Notes: generated by a model not told the origin, from the sequence alone. Shown: positions 42,628 through 52,618, counted from the stretch's first letter. The stretch is DNA of 64,000 nt from Subdoligranulum variabile (GCA_003343905.1 QAKI01000043.1:266569-330568), one strand, 5' to 3'. Made by a program: numbers and translations.

Positions 42628-43209
42628 ATGGAAAACAAGAGAAGAACCGTACTGGAACTGGGCGTCGGCCTGGGGTTCCTGTTGAGCGTGGTACTTACAC
42701 TGTGGTTCGCGGGGCGCGCGCAGGTGGCGGCGCAGGTCCGGGCCGATACGGTCCGCCTGCACGTGCTGGCCAACAGCGATACGCTGGAGGACCAGCTCAT
42801 CAAGCTGCAGGTGCGCGACGCCATTCTGGCGGCGCTGCCCGCCGCTGTGACCGAAGCCGGTGACCCGCAGCAGGCGGTGGAGGCGCTGCACCGTTCGCTG
42901 CCTGTGCTGCAGCGCGCTGCCGACGGGGCGCTGCTCAGGACCCACAGCGGCCAGCGGGCGGTGCTGCGGCTGGAAACTTTTGATTTTGAACCGAAGGACT
43001 ACGGCAGCTTCGCCCTGCCCGGCGGGTCCTATCAGGCTTTGCGGGTGGAACTGGGCAAAGCGCAGGGCCACAACTGGTTCTGTGTGCTGTACCCGGCGCT
43101 GTGTGTGTCGGGCGCAACGGCCGAATACCCCACGCCGCAGGAAAACGCGCTGGTCTTTGGCCGGTTCGAGGTCCGTTCCGCGCTGCTGGACGCCCTGCGG
43201 GGACTGTGA
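42628..43209 (+). CDS. spoIIR: Stage II sporulation protein R
   Basis: 193-residue secreted or membrane-anchored signalling protein. It is made in the forespore and triggers processing of pro-sigmaE by SpoIIGA. A hydrophobic anchor lies at about 13-29 and the diagnostic segment RLHVLANSDTLEDQLIKLQV follows. The ATG at 42628 is 7 bases after AGGGAGG. A CATACTC element 29 bases ahead resembles the -10 before spoVAC, though it is not a clear sigmaF site. A terminator follows. Confidence 0.95.
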   Translation: MENKRRTVLELGVGLGFLLSVVLTLWFAGRAQVAAQVRADTVRLHVLANSDTLEDQLIKLQVRDAILAALPAAVTEAGDPQQAVEALHRSLPVLQRAADGALLRTHSGQRAVLRLETFDFEPKDYGSFALPGGSYQALRVELGKAQGHNWFCVLYPALCVSGATAEYPTPQENALVFGRFEVRSALLDALRGL

Positions 43210-43240
43210 GCGCGCGAAAAAACTTTGTTTTATACCGTAC

Positions 43241-43274
43241 AAAAGAGGGAAGGGCGCGCCCGCTCCCTCTTTTT
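43241..43274 (+). terminator. Terminator after spoIIR
   Basis: AAAAGAGGGA (43241-43250) pairs with TCCCTCTTTT (43264-43273), with GC-rich sequence between and T5 at the end. Confidence 0.85.
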
Positions 43275-43298
43275 CTGTCAAGAAAGGATCGTTTTTGT

Positions 43299-46200
43299 AT
43301 GCTGCACCTGCTTCTGGGGCCTTCCGGCAGCGGCAAGTCCCGCCGTATGCGGATGGAACTGCGCGACCGTGCCGAACGGGGCGAGAACAGCCTGCTCATC
43401 GTGCCGGAACAGTTCACCTCCTCCACCGAAGGGCTTCTCTACCGCACGCTGGGGGATACCCTCTCCGCCCGGGTGGAAAGCTATTCCTTCACCTCGCTGG
43501 CGGAAGCACTGCTCCGGCGGTACGGCGGCGCGGCGGTGCGCACGCTGGACGAAGCCGGGCGGGCGCTGCTGGTACGCCGCGCGGTCGATTCCCTGATGGA
43601 TCAGGTGGTCTACTACAACCGCCAGCGCCGTTCCGCCGCGTTCTGTGAGCGGGCAGCCCAGACCATCGAGGAACTGAAAAGCGCCGGCGTCACCCCGCAG
43701 GCGCTCGCGTCCTATGCGCTGGCGCCGGGGGCCGACCGGGACAAATTGCAGGAACTTTCGCTGATCTACGGCGCGTATGAAGCACTGCTGGGCCAGACGG
43801 CCATGGACCCCGGCGACCGCCAGCAGTTGGCGGCCCGCTATCTGGACGCGGACTTCTTCGCCGGGCGCGCGGTGTACATTGACGAATTTGATACCTTCAA
43901 CGCCCCCAAGCGGGCGCTGCTGGCAGCCATGCTGCCGGTGGCCGATGTGACGGTCTGCCTGTGCTGCGACGGCATGCAGGACCGGGACGGCGGCATGGGG
44001 CTGTTCAGCGGGGCCAAGGCGGTGGCGGCCAGCCTGCGCCGCATGGCGGCCGACGCCGGTGTGCCGGTGCAGATCGAAACGCTGACCGACGACCCACGCC
44101 ACGCAGACGCCCCCGCGCTGGCGGAACTCAACCTGCTGCTGGCCGACCCGGCCTACACGCCGCAGGTGACGGTGGACCCGGCCGACCCGGCCATCGTCTG
44201 CCACGCGGCGGCCAGTCGCCAGCAGGAAGCCAAGGCGGTGGCGGCTGCCATCGCCGCTCGCGCCCGTGCGGGCACCCCTTACGGCCGCATGGCCGTCATC
44301 TGCCGCGATATGGCCGCCTATCTGGGGCCGCTGCGGTATGAATTCCGGTTGCAGGGCATCCCGCTGTTCTGCGACGAAGCCACCACGCCGGAAAACACCG
44401 CCCCCGCCCGGGCGGTCCACGCGGCGCTGGACCTGGCCCGCACGGGGGTGAGCAGCCGCACGGTGCTGCGCCTGCTCAAGACCGGGCTGGTGGACCTGCC
44501 GGAACGCCAGCAGGCGGCGCTGGAAAACTACGCCTATACCTGGCCGCTGAAAGCCGCCGACTGGCGGGAACCCTTCACCCGCAGCGCGGCGGGCTACTCC
44601 GACCGCGAACAGGAGGAGGACCGCCGCACACTGGAGGACGCCGAAGCCGCCCGCGCCTTTGTGATGGAGCGGGTGCAGCATTTTCTGCCGCGGGTCAAAA
44701 ACGCCGGGGCCATTGCGCTGACGAAACAGATCTACCTGTTTTTGCAGTCTTTGGGGGCCGAAACGGCGCTGAACGCGCTGGCCGCCGCCCTGCGGGAACA
44801 GGGCCGCCTGCCGGAAGCCGATGAGGTCCTGCGGGAGTGGAACGTGGTCATGGGGCTGCTCAACCAGTTGGCGCAGCTTTTGGGGGAAGAACCGCTGCCC
44901 CCGGCGGAATACGCCGAGCTGTTCACGCTGCTGCTGCGCACCACCGATATGGGGCACATCCCCCAAAGCCTGGACAGCGTGATCCTGACCACCGCCGGGC
45001 GTATGCGCCTGCCGGAAACCGACGCGGTGTTCGTGGTGGGTCTGGTGGAAGGGGAGTTCCCCCAGACCCCCGGCGACCAGGGATTGCTGACCCACGCCGA
45101 CCGGGACGCCATGATGGCCCAGGGGGCCGAATTGCCCGACTGTTTTGAAAATAAGGTCCTGCGCGAAGGCGTCTGCTTTTACAAGGCGCTCACCGCCGCG
45201 CGGAACTTTTTGTGGCTGAGCTGGCCCGGCGCCGCCCATGCGGAGGATGACGCCCGCGCCAGCGCGGCCCTGACCCCGGTGCGGGAGCTGCTGCGGGTCC
45301 CCTTTGTCACGCCTTCCGCCGCCATGCTGGCGGCTGCGCCCCCCGCCGCGCTGGATATTCTGGGCATCGTCAGCCAGCAGCCCGGCCGGGAAGGGGAGGG
45401 CGCGGCCCTGCGCGCGGCGCTGGACGGGCTGGAAGGCACGCCCCAGGCGGCCCCCGGCTACGACGCGGTGCGCCGTGTCTGGCAGGCCAAACCGCCGTCG
45501 GTGGAAAATATCGCGGAACTGGAAAAACTGCTGGGCCGCAGCCTGCGGGTCAGCCCTACGCGCTTTGAAAAGTACCAGACCTGCCCCTTCGGCTACTTCA
45601 TGCAGTTCATCCTGCGGGCCGCGCCGCGCCAAAAGGCCGAGCTGGCCCCCAACATCAGCGGTACGCTGACCCACTGGGTTCTGGAAAACGCCCTCAAGCG
45701 CCAGGGGGCGGCGTTCCGCGACCTGCCGGCCGAAGAACTGCGGGCGCTGGTGGACGCGCTGGTGGATGAATATGTGCGGGCCAACCTGCCCGGCGCCACG
45801 GCGCGGATGCAATATCTGATCGAGCGCATCCGCCGCAACCTGACCGGCCTGCTGGGCTTTATCCGGCGGGACCTGCGGCAGTCGGGCTTCCAGCCGGTGG
45901 CCTTTGAACTGCGTATCGACGACCGCCCCGGCGACGATCCCGACGCGCCCCGCGTGGACCCGGTGGAACTGGAGGACGGGCTGGGGCATACCATCCGCAT
46001 CGTGGGCACCGTGGACCGGGTGGACGCCATGCCGCTGGGGGAGCGCACCTACCTGCGGGTGGTGGACTACAAGACCGGCGGCAAGGACTTTCAGCTCAAG
46101 GAAGTCTACTGCGGGCTGGACTGCCAGATGCTGCTCTACCTCTTTACGCTGGAACGCAACGCGGGGGACAAATTCCCCGGCGCCGCGGCGGCGGGGGTGG

Positions 46201-46622
46201 AGTATCTGCTGGCGGACCCCGCGCCCGAAAGCGTGCCCCGCGCCGAAGCCGGGCAGGGCGGCGAAGAGAACAACTACCCTCTCAACGGCCTGCTGCTGGA
46301 CGACGAGAGCGTCTACCGCGCCATGGACACCCGGGGCACCGGCGATTTTGTGCCGCTGAATTTCAGCGCCAAGACCGGCAAGGTCACCAACGCCAAGAGC
46401 CGCCTGGCCGACGAGAAGAAGCTCGCGCGCATCCGCGACCATCTGGACGGCCTGCTGGTGCAGATGGCCCGCAATATCTACAGCGGAAACTTTGACGCCC
46501 AGCCCCTTTGCAGCGGCGGGCGCAGCCCCTGCGCCTACTGCGATTTCCGCATCGCCTGCACGCATCGGGACGGGGAGAACGAACGGACGGTGGAAGTGCC
46601 CGCCGATCCGTTTGAGGAATAA
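43299..46622 (+). CDS. addB: ATP-dependent helicase/nuclease subunit B
   Basis: 1107 residues. Subunit of the AddAB enzyme that processes double-strand breaks for RecA. It has an N-terminal nucleotide-binding segment (LLGPSGSGKSRRM) and a C-terminal RecB-like nuclease with VVDYKTGGKDF. The four cysteines that bind the [4Fe-4S] cluster are seen: one in YQTCPFGYF and three in SPCAYCDFRIAC. The ATG at 43299 is the likely start; upstream frame is leader. addA follows after 16 bases. Confidence 0.95.
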   Translation: MLHLLLGPSGSGKSRRMRMELRDRAERGENSLLIVPEQFTSSTEGLLYRTLGDTLSARVESYSFTSLAEALLRRYGGAAVRTLDEAGRALLVRRAVDSLMDQVVYYNRQRRSAAFCERAAQTIEELKSAGVTPQALASYALAPGADRDKLQELSLIYGAYEALLGQTAMDPGDRQQLAARYLDADFFAGRAVYIDEFDTFNAPKRALLAAMLPVADVTVCLCCDGMQDRDGGMGLFSGAKAVAASLRRMAADAGVPVQIETLTDDPRHADAPALAELNLLLADPAYTPQVTVDPADPAIVCHAAASRQQEAKAVAAAIAARARAGTPYGRMAVICRDMAAYLGPLRYEFRLQGIPLFCDEATTPENTAPARAVHAALDLARTGVSSRTVLRLLKTGLVDLPERQQAALENYAYTWPLKAADWREPFTRSAAGYSDREQEEDRRTLEDAEAARAFVMERVQHFLPRVKNAGAIALTKQIYLFLQSLGAETALNALAAALREQGRLPEADEVLREWNVVMGLLNQLAQLLGEEPLPPAEYAELFTLLLRTTDMGHIPQSLDSVILTTAGRMRLPETDAVFVVGLVEGEFPQTPGDQGLLTHADRDAMMAQGAELPDCFENKVLREGVCFYKALTAARNFLWLSWPGAAHAEDDARASAALTPVRELLRVPFVTPSAAMLAAAPPAALDILGIVSQQPGREGEGAALRAALDGLEGTPQAAPGYDAVRRVWQAKPPSVENIAELEKLLGRSLRVSPTRFEKYQTCPFGYFMQFILRAAPRQKAELAPNISGTLTHWVLENALKRQGAAFRDLPAEELRALVDALVDEYVRANLPGATARMQYLIERIRRNLTGLLGFIRRDLRQSGFQPVAFELRIDDRPGDDPDAPRVDPVELEDGLGHTIRIVGTVDRVDAMPLGERTYLRVVDYKTGGKDFQLKEVYCGLDCQMLLYLFTLERNAGDKFPGAAAAGVEYLLADPAPESVPRAEAGQGGEENNYPLNGLLLDDESVYRAMDTRGTGDFVPLNFSAKTGKVTNAKSRLADEKKLARIRDHLDGLLVQMARNIYSGNFDAQPLCSGGRSPCAYCDFRIACTHRDGENERTVEVPADPFEE

Positions 46623-46638
46623 ATAAAAGGAGAACGCC

Positions 46639-49600
46639 ATGGCGGATACCCCGAAAATTCAATTCACACCGGCCCAGGCGGCGGCCATCAGCGCCCGGGG
46701 CGGCAGTCTGCTGGTCTCGGCGGCGGCCGGGTCCGGCAAGACCCGCGTGCTGGTGGAGCGTGTGGTGGGGCTCATCACCGACCCTGCCAACCCCGTGGAG
46801 GCGGACCGTCTGCTCATCATGACCTTCACCAACGCGGCCGCGGCCAAGCTGCGGGCCGATATCGCCGCCCGCCTGGCGGCCGAAGTGCGGGCCCGCCCGG
46901 CGGACCTGCGCCTGCGCCGCCAGCAGCTTCTTTTGCAGCGCGCGTCCATCGGCACGGTGGACGCCTTCTGCCTGCACTTTGTGCAGCAACATTTTGCTGC
47001 GCTGGACATCCCGCCGGATTTTGAAACGGCGGAGGAAGCGGACCTTGCCCGCATCGAGCAGGAAACGCTGGCCGAAGTGCTGGAAGACGCCTACGCCGAC
47101 CCGGATTTCCGCGCCTTTGCCGACCTGTACGACCGGGGCCGCACCGACCAGACGGCGGGGCAGGCTGTGCTGGAGCTCTACCATTTCAGCCGCGCGCTGC
47201 CCCACCCGGACCGCGCGCTGGAAGAATTTGCCGAAATGTGGCAAAACGATGTCCCGCCGCAGGACACCCTTTGGGGCAAAGGGCTGCTGCAGGCGGCGCT
47301 GGCCCGGGTCCGGGGCGCCAAGGCGCTGCTGGAAGCGGGAGCCCGCATGGCGGCCCGGGACGAAGCCGCCGACGCCGCCTATACGGTGGTGCTGCAGGAG
47401 GACGCCGACCGCGCCGCCTGGCTGTGCCAGAAGCTGGAAGCCGGGGACTGGGACGCCGCCGTGGCCGCGCTGGGCGAAGCTGCCGGAAGCTGGCGCAGGC
47501 TGGGGCGCATCAAGGGCGGCAAGGACAACAACCCCGCCGCCTTTGCGGCCAGCGAACTGCGGGACCGGGCCAAAAAGCAGATCGAGAGCCTGCGGGCCGA
47601 CCTGCTGCTGTGTACCGCGCAGGAGTATGAGGAGGACCGCCGCCGCGCGGCCCCGCTGGTCGCGGCGCTGGTGCGGGTGGCCCGCCGGTTCGCCGAAGCC
47701 TGCTTTGCTGCAAAACGGGAAGAAAAGCTGCTGGATTACGCCGATTATGAACACCTGACGCTGGATCTGCTCATCGCGCCGGACGGCAGCCGCACGCCCC
47801 TTTGCCGGACCGTCAGCGCCCGCTACGCCGCCGTGCTGGTGGACGAGTATCAGGACACCAACGCCCTGCAGGATGCCATCTATTTTGCGCTGGCTTCCCC
47901 CGAAGCCGACAACCTGTTCTTCGTGGGCGATATCAAACAGAGCATCTACCGCTTCCGCCAGGCCGACCCCGCCGTTTTTCTGGAAAAGCAGCAGAACTGG
48001 CAGCCCTACCCCCAACCCGCGCCCCGGCCCGCCGCGCTGGCGCTGGACGCCAACTTCCGCAGCGCCCCCGGCGTCATCGCGGGCATCAACGAACTGTTCT
48101 CGGTCTTTTTCTCGCGGGAACTGGGCGGCGTTGCTTACGGCGAGGGCCAGCGGCTGGTGGTGGGCCGGCCCGATAACGCCTATCCGGGCCTGTGCGAAGT
48201 GGATGTGATCGACGGCGCCGACGCAGCCGGGGACGCGGCTGCCATCGCGGAACGCATCGCCGCCATGATGGCGGCGGGCTTCCCGGTCCGCGGCAAGGAG
48301 GGCGTGCGCCCCTGCGCTTATGGGGACTTCTGCATCCTGCTGCGCGGGCGCGTAGATTTCCCCGTTTATGAAGAGGCGCTGCGTGCGCGCGGCATCCCGG
48401 TCTTTGCCGATACGGCCGCCGACCTGCTGGACGCGCCCCATATCCGCCCCTTTGCCGCGCTGCTGCGCGTGCTGGACAATCCGGCCCAGGATATCCCGCT
48501 GGCGGCGGTGCTGCTCAGCCCGCTGTTCGCCTACACGCCGGACGATCTGGTGGCGCTGCGGGGCGCGTGCCCTCGCGGCAGTCTGTACGGCGCGGTGCTG
48601 GAGGGCGGCCATCCGCGCTTTGCCCCCTTTACGCAGGCGTTGGCCGAGTACCGCCGTCTGGCCCGCACCCTGCCGGTGGACCGCCTGCTGGAAGAACTGC
48701 TGGCCCGCACGGGCTACCTGGCGGCGGTGGGCGCCCTGCCCGACGGCGCACGCTGCCGGGAGGACCTGCAGACCTTTGTGAGCTGGGCGTCGGGCGCCGG
48801 GCGCGGGGGGCTTTCGGCCCTGGTGCGCGCCATGGATTCGGCGGCGGCCAACGGCGGGCTCAACCAAAACGGCGGCGGCCAGACCCGCCCCGGCTGCGTG
48901 AGCATCATGACGGTCCACCGCTCCAAGGGGCTGGAATTCCCCGTGGTGTTCGTGGCGAACACCGCCCGCCAGTTCAACCAGAGCGACGCCGTGCGCCCGG
49001 TGCTGACCCACAGCCGTCTGGGCGTGGGGGTCATGCTGCGGGCCGGGCAGGCCGCCAAGCGGTACAAGACGCTGCCCTATGCGGCGCTGGCCCAGGCCAT
49101 CCGCGCCGAGACCCTCAGCGAGGAGATGCGCGTGCTGTATGTGGCGCTGACCCGTGCCCAGGATGCGCTCATCATCACGATCCCGCTCAAAAAGACCGAA
49201 ACCTCCCTCAAGACCCCAGCCCTCTGCGCCCAGGCCGAAGCCACCGGCCCGGCGTCCATGCAGAGCATGAACAACTGGGCGGGCTGGTTGCTCACGGCCG
49301 TGCTGCTGCACCCCAACAGCGACACCCTGTGGGCGCGCACGGCCCTGCTGCCCCATCATCTGCCCACCCGCACGCCGCTGACGGTCCGCCTGCTGGCGGC
49401 CCCGGAAGCGGTGCGGCAGGAAGTGGCGCCGGTGCAGGCTGTGCCCGATGCGGTGCTGTGCCGGGAACTGGAAGCCTCCTTCGCCTGGCAGAACCCCCAC
49501 GCGGCATTGCAGAAGATCCCGGCCAAGGTCAGCGTCAGCGCCGTGACCCATGCGTCGCGTCCCGTGGCGCTGGAGCGTCCGGCCTTCCTGCAAAAGGGCG

Positions 49601-50157
49601 GCATGACGGGGGCCGAGCGCGGCACCGCCATCCACGCCTTTTTGCAGAGCGTGCCGTTCGATGGCGAAGCGCCGGACCTGGACGCCGAGGTGCAGCGCCA
49701 GAAGGAGCTCAAGCTGCTCGACCCCGAACTGGCGGACAAGCTGGACATCGAGCGGGTGCGCCCGTTCTTCGCCAGCGGCGTCTGGCGGCGCATCCGCGCG
49801 GCAAAGCGCATTTTGCGGGAAGAACCCTTCATCACCGCCCTTCCGGCCCGGCAAGTCACGCCGGAAGCGGGGGAGCGGGAGGAGGAAGTGCTCGTGCAGG
49901 GCATCGCGGACCTGGTACTCGTGTTCGACGGCTATGCCGAGATCTGCGACTACAAGACCGACGCCAGCCGCGACCCCGAACACTATGTGCGGGAATATGC
50001 GGCCCAGCTTCGGCTGTACCGCCACGCCTTTGCGCTGCGCCTGGGCGTGCCCGTGACCCGCCTGACCATCTACAGCTTTGCCCTGCAGCAGGAGATCGAC
50101 ATCCCCCTGCGGGACCCCGTGCCCGCGCCCGAAACGCCGCAGCGCAAAAAATCCTGA
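46639..50157 (+). CDS. addA: ATP-dependent helicase/nuclease subunit A
   Basis: 1172 residues. UvrD-type 3'-5' helicase with a C-terminal nuclease domain. Walker A AAAGSGKTRVLVERV is near the N-terminus; motif II reads VDEYQDTN, and motif III is FVGDIKQSIYRFR. The nuclease site is CDYKTDASRDPEHY followed by QLRLYRHA. The length matches the family. It ends 8 bases before the promoter of the rpmG-secE-nusG operon. Confidence 0.96.
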   Translation: MADTPKIQFTPAQAAAISARGGSLLVSAAAGSGKTRVLVERVVGLITDPANPVEADRLLIMTFTNAAAAKLRADIAARLAAEVRARPADLRLRRQQLLLQRASIGTVDAFCLHFVQQHFAALDIPPDFETAEEADLARIEQETLAEVLEDAYADPDFRAFADLYDRGRTDQTAGQAVLELYHFSRALPHPDRALEEFAEMWQNDVPPQDTLWGKGLLQAALARVRGAKALLEAGARMAARDEAADAAYTVVLQEDADRAAWLCQKLEAGDWDAAVAALGEAAGSWRRLGRIKGGKDNNPAAFAASELRDRAKKQIESLRADLLLCTAQEYEEDRRRAAPLVAALVRVARRFAEACFAAKREEKLLDYADYEHLTLDLLIAPDGSRTPLCRTVSARYAAVLVDEYQDTNALQDAIYFALASPEADNLFFVGDIKQSIYRFRQADPAVFLEKQQNWQPYPQPAPRPAALALDANFRSAPGVIAGINELFSVFFSRELGGVAYGEGQRLVVGRPDNAYPGLCEVDVIDGADAAGDAAAIAERIAAMMAAGFPVRGKEGVRPCAYGDFCILLRGRVDFPVYEEALRARGIPVFADTAADLLDAPHIRPFAALLRVLDNPAQDIPLAAVLLSPLFAYTPDDLVALRGACPRGSLYGAVLEGGHPRFAPFTQALAEYRRLARTLPVDRLLEELLARTGYLAAVGALPDGARCREDLQTFVSWASGAGRGGLSALVRAMDSAAANGGLNQNGGGQTRPGCVSIMTVHRSKGLEFPVVFVANTARQFNQSDAVRPVLTHSRLGVGVMLRAGQAAKRYKTLPYAALAQAIRAETLSEEMRVLYVALTRAQDALIITIPLKKTETSLKTPALCAQAEATGPASMQSMNNWAGWLLTAVLLHPNSDTLWARTALLPHHLPTRTPLTVRLLAAPEAVRQEVAPVQAVPDAVLCRELEASFAWQNPHAALQKIPAKVSVSAVTHASRPVALERPAFLQKGGMTGAERGTAIHAFLQSVPFDGEAPDLDAEVQRQKELKLLDPELADKLDIERVRPFFASGVWRRIRAAKRILREEPFITALPARQVTPEAGEREEEVLVQGIADLVLVFDGYAEICDYKTDASRDPEHYVREYAAQLRLYRHAFALRLGVPVTRLTIYSFALQQEIDIPLRDPVPAPETPQRKKS

Positions 50158-50164
50158 TTTCCGC

Positions 50165-50193
50165 TTGACTTCGACCCGCGGTTGTGCTATTAT
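50165..50193 (+). promoter_or_regulatory. Promoter of rpmG-secE-nusG
   Basis: TTGACT (50165-50170), 17 bases, TATTAT (50188-50193). It starts 7 bases after the addA stop and gives a leader of about 95 bases. Confidence 0.75.
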
Positions 50194-50293
50194 GATAGCA
50201 CCTCTTTTGCGGGTTTATTTTTTATGCCCTTTTTCTGGGGGCGGCCCGCAAGTCCGAGGGAGGCTTATTAACCGATAATGGAGGTGCCGAACA

Positions 50294-50443
50294 ATGACTG
50301 TCAAGATCACCCTGGCTTGCACCGAATGCAAGCAGCGCAACTACAACAAGGAGAAGAACAAGAAGAATTCTCCCGATCGTCTTGAGATGAAGAAGTATTG
50401 CCGTTTCTGCAAGAAGCATACCCTTCACCGCGAAACCAAGTGA
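50294..50443 (+). CDS. rpmG: 50S ribosomal protein L33
   Basis: 49 residues. The sequence starts MTVKITLACTECKQRNY and has two CxxC pairs (CTEC and CRFC), so it is the zinc-binding form; that form is a zinc reserve in bacteria that also have a zinc-free L33. The ATG follows GGAGGTG. rpmG, secE and nusG lie together with 16- and 24-base gaps. Confidence 0.96.
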   Translation: MTVKITLACTECKQRNYNKEKNKKNSPDRLEMKKYCRFCKKHTLHRETK

Positions 50444-50459
50444 GGATAGGAGCTTAGAG

Positions 50460-50735
50460 ATGGCGGACAAGAAAGCTGCGAACGCCGCAGCCCAGGCTCA
50501 AAGCGAAAAAAAGAAAAAGACCTCGATTTTTGGTAAGGTCAAGAACTTTTTCAAGGGTATCGTCAAGTATTTCAAAGATACGAAGAGCGAGCTGAAAAAG
50601 GTCGTATGGCCCAGCAAGAGCGACGTCAAGACCAAAACGCTCACCGTGCTTGCGGTGGTCGCGGCGGCCGCCGTCGTCCTGATCCTGCTGGACATCATTT
50701 TCGGTGGCGCGATCCACTTAGTGATCGGCGCCTGA
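50460..50735 (+). CDS. secE: Preprotein translocase subunit SecE
   Basis: 91 residues with a single C-terminal membrane helix (about 63-83), the short Gram-positive form of SecE. The conserved cytoplasmic helix reads DTKSELKKVVWPSKSDVKTK. The N-terminal 40 residues are Lys/Ala-rich. It is a core part of the SecYEG channel. Confidence 0.95.
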   Translation: MADKKAANAAAQAQSEKKKKTSIFGKVKNFFKGIVKYFKDTKSELKKVVWPSKSDVKTKTLTVLAVVAAAAVVLILLDIIFGGAIHLVIGA

Positions 50736-50759
50736 GCGCTTGAGCGGAGGCAATGACTT

Positions 50760-51299
50760 ATGGCTGAACAAGCAAACTGGTATGTGGTCCATACCTATTC
50801 CGGCTATGAGAACAAGGTCGCCCAGGACCTGATGACGATGGTGGAGAACCGCCGCCTGCAGGACCTGATCTGCGATGTCAAAGTCCCCACCGAGACCGTG
50901 ATTGAGGAAGTGCTGGACAAGACCGGCAACAAGACCGGCGAAAAGGAAGTCCAGCGCAAGCTCTATCCCGGCTACGTCTTTGTCAAAATGGTCATGAACG
51001 ACAACACCTGGTACATCGTGCGCAACACGCGCGGCTGCACCGGTTTTGTCGGCCCGGAATCCAAGCCGGAGCCCCTGACCGAGGCAGAGGTCGCCAAGAT
51101 GGGCGTGGAGGCCAAGGCAGAACTGCAGGTCGATTACAAAGTCGGCGACACCGTCGAGATCACCGCCGGTCCGATGGAAGGCTCCGTCGGCACTGTGGAA
51201 GAGATCGACATCCCCGCGCGCAAGGTGCGCGTCAAGATCACTATGTTTGGCCGCGAGCTGCCCGCAGAACTGGAGCTGCACCAGGTCAAACTGTTCTGA
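50760..51299 (+). CDS. nusG: Transcription termination/antitermination protein NusG
   Basis: 179 residues with the NGN domain (WYVVHTYSGYENKVAQDL at the N-terminus) and a C-terminal KOW motif (VGDTVEITAGPMEGSVGTVE). NusG binds RNA polymerase and links it to Rho or to ribosomes. The next gene, rplK, is set apart by a leader with three hairpins. Confidence 0.97.
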   Translation: MAEQANWYVVHTYSGYENKVAQDLMTMVENRRLQDLICDVKVPTETVIEEVLDKTGNKTGEKEVQRKLYPGYVFVKMVMNDNTWYIVRNTRGCTGFVGPESKPEPLTEAEVAKMGVEAKAELQVDYKVGDTVEITAGPMEGSVGTVEEIDIPARKVRVKITMFGRELPAELELHQVKLF

Positions 51300-51335
51300 G
51301 CACACGCTCAGGGCAAAACACGCAATTTCCGGTAA

Positions 51336-51421
51336 AGACCGCGAACGGGGCCAGCCCCGGGGTACGGTTTTTATAGGGTATGCGGCCGTCGCATACCCGT
51401 GGGAGGCCTGCACCGCAGGCC
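51336..51421 (+). promoter_or_regulatory. rplK leader with three hairpins
   Basis: Three structures lie in series: 51338-51368 (GGGGC/GCCCC inside ACCG/CGGT, followed by TTTTTATA), 51376-51398 (a perfect 9-bp stem, GGGTATGCG/CGCATACCC) and 51405-51421 (GGCCTGC/GCAGGCC). The first looks like a terminator for the nusG unit. The last two could form an L1-binding control site, since L1 represses rplK-rplA through this leader in other bacteria; I could not confirm the L1 consensus. Confidence 0.55.
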
Positions 51422-51455
51422 GCAACTCACCACAAAATTTGGAGGTGCAAGTATT

Positions 51456-51881
51456 ATGGCACAGAAAATCACTGGCTACATCAAGCTGCAAATCCCCGCC
51501 GGCAAAGCGACTCCGGCGCCCCCTGTCGGCCCCGCTCTGGGCCAGAAGGGTGTGAACATCATGTCCTTCACGAAGGAATTCAACGAGCGTACCAAGAACC
51601 AGATGGGCATGATCATCCCCGTCGTCATCACCGTGTACGCTGACCGTTCCTTCAGCTTCATTACCAAGACCCCCCCGGCTCCCGTTCTGATCAAGAAGGC
51701 TGCCGGCATCGACACCGCTTCCGGCGTGCCGAACAAGAACAAGGTCGGTTCCATCACCCTGGCCCAGGCCGAGGAGATCGCCAAGACCAAGATGCCCGAC
51801 CTGAACGCCGCCACGCTGGAGGCCGCTGTCAGCATGATCAAGGGCACCGCCCGCAGCATGGGCGTTACCGTTGAGGGTTGA
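51456..51881 (+). CDS. rplK: 50S ribosomal protein L11
   Basis: 141 residues, clearly L11 (QIPAGKATPAPPVGPALGQK near the N-terminus). It forms the GTPase-associated centre with 23S rRNA and is the substrate of the PrmA enzyme encoded at 13688. The ATG follows GGAGGTG. rplA lies 18 bases downstream. Confidence 0.98.
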   Translation: MAQKITGYIKLQIPAGKATPAPPVGPALGQKGVNIMSFTKEFNERTKNQMGMIIPVVITVYADRSFSFITKTPPAPVLIKKAAGIDTASGVPNKNKVGSITLAQAEEIAKTKMPDLNAATLEAAVSMIKGTARSMGVTVEG

Positions 51882-51899
51882 ACAGGAGGGGAATGAGCA

Positions 51900-52592
51900 A
51901 TGAAACACGGCAAGAAATATATTGAAGCTGCCAAGCTGATCGAAAACAGCAAGACTTACGACCCGGCCGAGGCCCTGGAGCTGTGCTGCAAGACCGCGAC
52001 CGCCAAGTTCGACGAAACCGTCGAGCTGCACGTCCGTCTGGGCGTTGACAGCCGCCACGCTGACCAGCAGGTCCGCGGCGCTGTGGTCCTGCCCAACGGC
52101 ACCGGCAAGAACGTCCGCGTTGTTGCCATCGCCAAGGGCGACGCCGCCAAGGCTGCCGAGGCTGCCGGCGCGCAGGAGGTCGGCGATGACGATCTGATCG
52201 CCAAGATCCAGGGCGGTTACCTGGACTTCGACGTCCTGGTCACCACCCCCGACATGATGGGCCGCGTTGGCCGTCTGGGTAAGATCCTGGGCCCCCGTGG
52301 TCTGATGCCCAACCCCAAGGCGGGCACCGTTACCCCCGACGTGGGCAAGGCTGTTGCCGACGCCAAGGCCGGTAAGATCGAGTACCGCCTGGACAAGCAG
52401 AACATCATCCATGTGCCCATCGGCAAGGCCTCTTTCGGCGCCGAGAAGCTGATGACCAACCTGGACACCGTCCTGGAAGCCATCGCCAAGGCGAAGCCCG
52501 CCGCTGCCAAGGGCCAGTACTTCAAGAGCGCCACCGTGGCCACCACCATGGGCCCCGGCGTCCGCGTTGCTACCAACAAGTACGGCGTCTGA
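51900..52592 (+). CDS. rplA: 50S ribosomal protein L1
   Basis: 230 residues with the L1 signature VTTPDMMGRVGRLGKILGPR followed by LMPNPKAGTV. It forms the mobile L1 stalk that ejects tRNA, and in many bacteria represses its own operon. The ATG follows AGGAGGGG. Confidence 0.98.
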   Translation: MKHGKKYIEAAKLIENSKTYDPAEALELCCKTATAKFDETVELHVRLGVDSRHADQQVRGAVVLPNGTGKNVRVVAIAKGDAAKAAEAAGAQEVGDDDLIAKIQGGYLDFDVLVTTPDMMGRVGRLGKILGPRGLMPNPKAGTVTPDVGKAVADAKAGKIEYRLDKQNIIHVPIGKASFGAEKLMTNLDTVLEAIAKAKPAAAKGQYFKSATVATTMGPGVRVATNKYGV

Positions 52593-52618
52593 TCCGGCAA
52601 AAAACGATTCAAAAGTAC

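Noticed and set aside
43278..50025. Open reading frames of more than 1100 codons on the minus strand opposite addB and addA
   Set aside because: They arise from the GC-rich third positions of the real genes; the plus-strand frames carry complete AddB and AddA motifs.
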